DNA of 48,585 bases from Desulfuromonadales bacterium (lineage in GTDB: Bacteria; Desulfobacterota; Desulfuromonadia; Desulfuromonadales; Geopsychrobacteraceae), in the NCBI GenBank assembly GCA_016931615.1, contig JAFGEL010000046.1, positions 1-48,585 of the forward strand, in the 5' to 3' direction. Under the pieces are notes generated by a model. It saw only the letters and a program-made list of their open reading frames with translations. It was not told the DNA's origin and searched no databases. This document shows positions 42,735-48,585 of this stretch, piece by piece. A program made the translations under genes and the position numbers. Numbering within the stretch: position 1 is the stretch's first letter; the number at the start of each line of letters is the position of its first letter.

Positions 42735-43829
42735 ATGAGACTGTTTACTCAACCCCTGCAGACCGTTACCTCCCTGTTCCGCAATAAACCGAAAAAGATC
42801 GGGTTGTCTCCCGGGTCGCTGATTCACGTCGGCGAGCAGAAGATGGAACGCCCGGTTTTTTCGTATCTCGATTATTCCGAAGATCAATTCAGCAGTGAAA
42901 CCGATGTCAGTCTTGCGACCTGTCTGGACCTGAAAGGTCAGCAGACCGTCAGCTGGATCAATCTTGATGGGGTTCATGACATCAGTCTGGTTGAAGCTTT
43001 CGGCAAAGCTTTTGATCTTCATCCCTTGACCCTGGAAGATATCCTCAATACCAATCATGCCCCGAAATTTGAGGAATTTGAAGATTCAGCTCTGATTATC
43101 ATGAAGATGTTCTTTTTCGACGAACAGAGCTGTCAGATTCGTGCGGAACAGATCAGCCTGGTGCTGACCAGGTGCAATGTCCTGACTTTTCAGGAACAGC
43201 CCGGAGACGTTTTCAATGAAGTCAGGCTGCGTATCGAGCGCAAGAGCGGCAGAATTCGCCAACGCGGACCTGACTACCTGGCTTACGCCCTGCTCGACTC
43301 GGTGGTTGACAGTTATTTTCACGTGTTGGAAAAAATTGCCGAACGCCTCGATTACCTGGAAACCGAACTGATCAGCCGTCCGACCCAGGAACTTCTCCAT
43401 CAGGTGCATCAACTCAAGGGACAACTGATTTTTCTGCGGAAAGCGGTCTGGCCTACGCGGGATCTGATCGGTACGCTGATGCACAGTGAGTCCACATTGA
43501 TTGCCGATTCGACCAATATCTTTCTGCGTGATCTTTACGATCATGGAGTGCAGGCGCTTGATACGGTTGAAAACTTTCGCGACACCGCTTCCGGCCTGGT
43601 TGACCTTTATGTTTCGAGTGTCAGTCAGCGCATGAACGAGGTGATGCAGGTGCTGACCATCATGGCCTCGATTTTTATCCCGCTGACCTTTATTGCCGGT
43701 ATTTACGGCATGAACTTTGAGCTGATGCCTGAATTGAAATGGCGCTACGGCTACCCGATGGTTTGGGGCATAATGGTCGTCTGCGCCGTCGGCATGCTCT
43801 GGTTTTTCAAGAGGAAGAAATGGTTTTGA
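42735..43829 (+). CDS. corA: Magnesium/cobalt transporter CorA
   Basis: This 364-residue protein has a long cytoplasmic N-terminal domain and two C-terminal helices. The selectivity signature YGMN is at about 324-327, followed by a short loop and the final helix ending in KRKKWF. It forms a pentameric Mg2+ channel. The last 10 nt overlap the mscS start, so expression is coupled. Confidence 0.96.
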   Translation: MRLFTQPLQTVTSLFRNKPKKIGLSPGSLIHVGEQKMERPVFSYLDYSEDQFSSETDVSLATCLDLKGQQTVSWINLDGVHDISLVEAFGKAFDLHPLTLEDILNTNHAPKFEEFEDSALIIMKMFFFDEQSCQIRAEQISLVLTRCNVLTFQEQPGDVFNEVRLRIERKSGRIRQRGPDYLAYALLDSVVDSYFHVLEKIAERLDYLETELISRPTQELLHQVHQLKGQLIFLRKAVWPTRDLIGTLMHSESTLIADSTNIFLRDLYDHGVQALDTVENFRDTASGLVDLYVSSVSQRMNEVMQVLTIMASIFIPLTFIAGIYGMNFELMPELKWRYGYPMVWGIMVVCAVGMLWFFKRKKWF

Positions 43830-46237
43830 GATTTGTCCTGATTTTATGGCTTGTTCTTCTGGGTGCAGGATCGGTCGGTGCTGCGGACGAAGTGCCGGCG
43901 TCGGGTTCAATTGCCGTCGAAGCTTCCGCTGCAGGTTTTCCCGGATTGAGTGAACTGGGACCGCGCTCTGTGGCGTTGGCCGACTTTGTCGCCCATTCTG
44001 AAGACCTGCTGGCACAACTGACTGACATCGAGAAATTGCAGGAGGTTCTGAATGCGGCTAAAGAGCAGTTCCTGAAGATCAAGAACGAGATCAAGCCGCT
44101 TGGCGCATCGGAAAGCTGGTATGTCGACCGGCTTTACAATTATATCAATCAAATAGGACAGGTTCGCCAGAAACTCATTGACAGTGAAAAGGAGCTCGCG
44201 ACCCGTCAGGAGGATGTTGAGAAGATTCGCGAACAGGCCGCGTCGGACCGGCAGTTCTGGGAGTCCTGGGGTGCGGAACTGATAAAACAGGGGGTGACGA
44301 TCCCCAGGGAGACAATCAGCCAGATTCAGAAGCTGCTCGACCGACTTGACGTCGCTGTGAAAAAAACCTCAACGCAACTGCTCAAACAACAGGAGGCGGT
44401 TGGTACATTCCAGCTTGAAGTCCTGGCTCTGGCTGATGAACTGGGGCAGTCTCTGGCCAAGCTGCGCAAAGCGACATTTCGCAAGAATGCTTATTCTTTC
44501 GGCTCCCCCCGATTTTATCGGCAATTCAATGCCGATCTGAAAACCCAGACGGCCGGGGGATTGATAAGTGCTGTTCGAGTCGACACGGAGTACCTCTCCA
44601 GAAACGCCTGGTTGTTCGGACTGATGGCCGTCAGTTTTGTCTTTCTGGCCGGTTTATTACGTCATTATCGTACGCGTTTGGAGGATGCTGAAGAGTGGCA
44701 ATTTATCCTCAACCATTCGTTTTCTGCAGCAACATTCTTTACTGTGGCTGTCTTCTGGTTCTGGTTTCCGGTGCCGCCGGCGATTATTCGCTTTGCCTTT
44801 TTATTTCTGGCGACGATTTCGGCAACCTCGTTGGCCATGCCTTTACTCGAAAATCGTCGCCAGGCTAAAGTTCTGGTTTTCGCCGCTTTTGTCGTTCTTC
44901 TGACCAATGCTTTTCGCCTGATTTCACTTCCTCAGCCACTCTTCCGTATCTATATAGCGGTTCTGGCGATTATCTTTATTCCGCTGCTGGTCCAGCAGGT
45001 CCGTTTGTCGCAGAAATGTCGAGCGCCGGGTGAGGGGCGTTTTTTCAGGGCGTTGTTGAGACTCGCCATGGTCGTGCTGGCGATCAGTTTAGTGGCTCAG
45101 GTGGCCGGGTTTATGAATTTTTCCACCTGGCTGATTCAGGCAACGTTTGAAACCGGAATGGTTCTGCTTTTTGCCCGCATGGCCGTACTTATTTTCGCCG
45201 GCGGCATCGATCTTTTGATCGGTTTGCTTGCGCGAGTGGAATCGAGATTTTTTAAACAATTTGGAGCGGAACTCGCGAAACGACTTAGAAAGCTTTTAAA
45301 AATAACGATTTATGGTTTTTCCATATTTTATCTGATTCCGGTCTGGCGACTCTTCGCAACAATGCAGGACACCTGGTCGTATCTCGCCAATTTCAGTGTC
45401 GATATCGGCACATTCACCCTGACCCTGCAGATGCTGGTTTCAGCGGTTGTGGCTTTCTATCTTTCCCTGCAGATGTCCTGGATCATTCAGGGGATGAGTG
45501 AAGCGCAGGTTCTGGCCCGGCGTTCTGCAGACCAGGGCGTCATCGATGCGGTTAAAAAACTGATTCATTACGCGGTGGTTCTGATTGGCTTTTTGATAGC
45601 CCTGAGTTTTCTCGGGTTGGGAATCCAAAACTTTGTCGTCCTTCTCGGAGCCTTTGGAGTCGGGATCGGTTTCGGTCTGCAGGACATCGTCAATAACTTT
45701 CTTTCCGGTCTGATCTTGTTATTTGAACGACCGATCAAGGTTGGCGATGGGGTGATGATTGATGGGGAATACGGGACGGTCAAGCGCATCGGTTTGCGCT
45801 CGACCGTGGTTGAAAATCTCGACTTGGCCGAACTGATTGTGCCGAACGCGCAAATGATTTCACAAAAGGTGACGAACTGGACTCTGTCCACCCGCCGTGT
45901 CCGCCTGGTCGCTCATGTCGGAGTTGCCTACGGGAGTGACCTGAAAAAGGTGATGGACATTCTTGTCGAGGTTGCCGAGCAACATCCTCTGGTTTTGAAA
46001 AACCCGAAGCCTCTACCGCTGTTCAATAATTTTGGTGGCAGCTCACTTGATTTTGAGCTGCGGGTCTGGATTGCCAATATTGATCAGAAACCTCATGTTA
46101 TGAACGATCTGCTGCTGGCTATTGACCGGCGTTTCCGCGAAGAAAATATTGAAATTCCATTTTCCCAGCACGACCTGCATCTGCGTTCGGTGGAGCCGGG
46201 TATTTTGCCGTTTCCAAATGGTGAAGACTCGCTTTGA
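43820..46237 (+). CDS. Large mechanosensitive channel of the MscS family
   Basis: This 805-residue protein has a signal peptide, then a periplasmic helical region (about 30-240) rich in coiled coil. About ten membrane helices follow (about 260-610). The C-terminal MscS core holds the pore helix GFGLQDIVNNFLSGLILLFERPIKVGD, and a cytoplasmic beta and alpha-beta domain follows. The layout resembles MscK/YbiO-type proteins. The ATG at 43820 (GAGG 5 nt upstream) is chosen over a longer frame inside corA. It should release solutes during osmotic downshock. Confidence 0.93.
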   Translation: MVLRFVLILWLVLLGAGSVGAADEVPASGSIAVEASAAGFPGLSELGPRSVALADFVAHSEDLLAQLTDIEKLQEVLNAAKEQFLKIKNEIKPLGASESWYVDRLYNYINQIGQVRQKLIDSEKELATRQEDVEKIREQAASDRQFWESWGAELIKQGVTIPRETISQIQKLLDRLDVAVKKTSTQLLKQQEAVGTFQLEVLALADELGQSLAKLRKATFRKNAYSFGSPRFYRQFNADLKTQTAGGLISAVRVDTEYLSRNAWLFGLMAVSFVFLAGLLRHYRTRLEDAEEWQFILNHSFSAATFFTVAVFWFWFPVPPAIIRFAFLFLATISATSLAMPLLENRRQAKVLVFAAFVVLLTNAFRLISLPQPLFRIYIAVLAIIFIPLLVQQVRLSQKCRAPGEGRFFRALLRLAMVVLAISLVAQVAGFMNFSTWLIQATFETGMVLLFARMAVLIFAGGIDLLIGLLARVESRFFKQFGAELAKRLRKLLKITIYGFSIFYLIPVWRLFATMQDTWSYLANFSVDIGTFTLTLQMLVSAVVAFYLSLQMSWIIQGMSEAQVLARRSADQGVIDAVKKLIHYAVVLIGFLIALSFLGLGIQNFVVLLGAFGVGIGFGLQDIVNNFLSGLILLFERPIKVGDGVMIDGEYGTVKRIGLRSTVVENLDLAELIVPNAQMISQKVTNWTLSTRRVRLVAHVGVAYGSDLKKVMDILVEVAEQHPLVLKNPKPLPLFNNFGGSSLDFELRVWIANIDQKPHVMNDLLLAIDRRFREENIEIPFSQHDLHLRSVEPGILPFPNGEDSL

Positions 46238-46281
46238 GCTTTATTCACTTTTGAAGTGGCAGGCAGCAAGCTCCGGGCTGC

Positions 46282-46310
46282 TTGACATCGGTGCAAAACT
46301 GTTGCTAAAT
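46282..46310 (+). promoter_or_regulatory. Sigma-70-type promoter for hisZ-purA
   Basis: TTGACA (46282-46287) is an exact -35 box; CTAAAT (46305-46310) follows after 17 bp. It lies 114 bp before the hisZ start. The leader between them shows no gene. Confidence 0.6.
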
Positions 46311-46423
46311 TGCCGCGTTTGACTTGGTAGCTCAAATCAAACCACTTAAAATATCTGAATAAATATAGTTTTATGTCTGTCTGCCGGGGCTAGCGCCACC
46401 GTGTGGAACGGAGAACAGCTTCT

Positions 46424-47722
46424 ATGCGTTTTGCCGATACCTTGCCGGAATCCGATCTGCCCAAAGGGGTGAAGGATTTTCTGCCGCTCAAGGCCGCCAA
46501 GGCGGAATACCTGCAGCAATGTCTGCAACGGGTTTATGCCGCGTGGGGCTTTCGCCCCGTGGTCACGCCGCAACTGGAATACCTGGATGTTCTGGAGCGC
46601 GGGCTGGGCGAAGGTCTGCGGGAACGCACATTCCGTTTTGACGATCGTCAGAGCGGGCGCCTGCTCGCCTTTCCCCCCGATATCACTCCCCAGATTGCGC
46701 GTATTGCCGCAACCCGTATGAGTGGTCTGCCGATGCCGCTGCGACTGAGTTACAGTGGTCGGGTTCTGCGCCACACGGAGCAGCAGGCCGGCAAGGATCG
46801 TGATATATTTCAGTCCGGGGTTGAATTGATCGGTCTTGACGGTCCCGAGGCCGATGCCGAAATGATTGCCATGGCGGTCGAGGCTTTGGCGGCTGTCGGG
46901 GCGCAGGAATTTACCGTTGATATCGGACAGGTTGAATTTTTCCGCGGGGTGATGAGCCGTTCGACTTTGGATCAGGCTCTGGCAGACCGGGTTGCCGATG
47001 CCATCCTGCGCAAAGACAGCTCCGAGCTGTTGAACATGCTTGCAAACGCCGATCTGGACGACGCGGCAAAGGAAGAAATCCTGGCTCTGCCGAAACTGTA
47101 CGGCGGACGCGAAGTGCTTGACCGGGCTGCGGGTGTGGTGCGCAATGATCGGTCGCGCCGGGCTTTGGATAACCTTGACCAAGTACTGAATGTTCTCGAC
47201 GTCTATGGCGTTCTTGATCATGTCACCCTCGACCTGGGGGAACTTCGCGGATTGAATTACCATACGGGGATCACTTTCCAGGGTTTCATGGCCGGTGTCG
47301 GGCGCACGGTCTGCAGTGGTGGGCGCTATAATAACCTGACGGCCAAATACGGCTCTGCCGCTCCGGCAACCGGATTTACGTTCAGTTTGCTGCAACTGTT
47401 GTTTGCTCTTGATAAGACTCTTGATACAGTTGTTGAGCCCTTTTGTGACCTGCTGATTTTTTCTACCGGGGTGAATTTGAAATTGGCGCAGGAACTGGCA
47501 CGCACTCTACGGCAGCGCGGTTATTCGGTTGCTCGTGATATTATTGACCGTAGCCGAGCTGACGCCCTGGACTATGCCCGTCAGATGAACTATCGCTTCA
47601 TGGCCGTTGTTGCCGGTCGAGACCAGGAAGTCGAGTTGATTAGCGTACGAAGTGAAAGCAGTGAAAAACTGTCCTGGGAACAGATGAAACAGATTGATTT
47701 GACCGCAAAGTCAATTTTATAA
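46424..47722 (+). CDS. hisZ: ATP phosphoribosyltransferase regulatory subunit HisZ
   Basis: This 432-residue class II aminoacyl-tRNA-synthetase-like protein lacks tRNA-ligase function. It pairs with short-form HisG in the first step of histidine synthesis. Motif 2-like FRFDDRQSGRLLAFPPDITPQIARIAATR, the segment GRVLRHTEQQAGKDRDIFQSGVELIG and the GGRYNNL motif 3 region are present. The ATG at 46424 has GGAG 10 nt upstream, as opposed to a GTG 21 nt earlier. It is followed directly by purA, a neighbour seen in Geobacter relatives. Confidence 0.93.
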   Translation: MRFADTLPESDLPKGVKDFLPLKAAKAEYLQQCLQRVYAAWGFRPVVTPQLEYLDVLERGLGEGLRERTFRFDDRQSGRLLAFPPDITPQIARIAATRMSGLPMPLRLSYSGRVLRHTEQQAGKDRDIFQSGVELIGLDGPEADAEMIAMAVEALAAVGAQEFTVDIGQVEFFRGVMSRSTLDQALADRVADAILRKDSSELLNMLANADLDDAAKEEILALPKLYGGREVLDRAAGVVRNDRSRRALDNLDQVLNVLDVYGVLDHVTLDLGELRGLNYHTGITFQGFMAGVGRTVCSGGRYNNLTAKYGSAAPATGFTFSLLQLLFALDKTLDTVVEPFCDLLIFSTGVNLKLAQELARTLRQRGYSVARDIIDRSRADALDYARQMNYRFMAVVAGRDQEVELISVRSESSEKLSWEQMKQIDLTAKSIL

Positions 47723-47762
47723 CCGCTGATACATTCAAGATGTCAGCATGATGGGAGCATAA

Positions 47763-48585
<823 letters not shown>

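Noticed and set aside
43739-43819. Upstream 27-codon extension of the MscS frame
   Set aside because: It overlaps corA by 91 nt, has no ribosome site and would put an Arg-rich stretch before the signal peptide; the ATG at 43820 with GAGG fits better.

Overview
The window looks like a chromosomal segment of an anaerobic, respiring deltaproteobacterium of the Desulfuromonas/Geobacter/Pelobacter type. This is inferred from a three-heme c7-type cytochrome, the hisZ-purA pair, an ATP-phosphoribosyltransferase regulatory subunit, a LivKHMGF amino-acid importer, a sigma-54 regulatory circuit and a glycyl radical enzyme system. No plasmid, phage or insertion-sequence genes are visible.

Layout. Positions 1-5560 hold housekeeping and stress genes: an FeS aldo/keto reductase, an AI-2E-type permease, MsrB, a degenerate EAL-HDOD protein, the triheme cytochrome and a DUF554 membrane protein. 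Positions 5560-12600 hold a glycyl radical block on the minus strand. It comprises a hydroxyproline dehydratase (hypD), its radical-SAM activase, an ANKH/MATE-like transporter and two EamA permeases. A ~370-bp hairpin-rich interspersed repeat lies between hypD and the activase gene. Positions 12900-15250 hold a small membrane protein, an HSL-type esterase and an eight-helix membrane protein with presenilin-like motifs (D147, GLSD200, PALP261-264); the last is the most interesting candidate in the window. Positions 15360-21400 hold an envelope cluster: a redoxin carrying a heme motif and a flavinylation-like motif, a lipoprotein metallopeptidase, a DUF4124-retropepsin fusion, an OmpA lipoprotein and an EEP-family phosphodiesterase.

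Positions 21410-27640 hold an alkyltransferase-like protein, CsaA, a tandem USP and the livKHMGF operon. Positions 27763-32395 form a proline catabolism unit of monofunctional proline dehydrogenase, P5C dehydrogenase and a PAS-AAA-HTH sigma-54 activator. A near-perfect -24/-12 promoter and TGCATA palindromes lie in the control regions. HypD and proline dehydrogenase both make P5C, so P5C dehydrogenase could drain both to glutamate, feeding oxidative metabolism. Positions 32464-36105 hold a CheV-type protein between two Sel1-repeat proteins, followed by initiator tRNA-fMet. Positions 36220-48585 are mostly plus strand: mnmH, an unrecognised hydrolase-like gene, pepA, a RimB-like/RimK/AstE-like trio with 4-nt overlaps, corA-mscS, and hisZ-purA (purA runs off the end).

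All identifications come from reading motifs and remembered family features; no database search was run. Start sites were chosen from Shine-Dalgarno-like sequences where these were visible.
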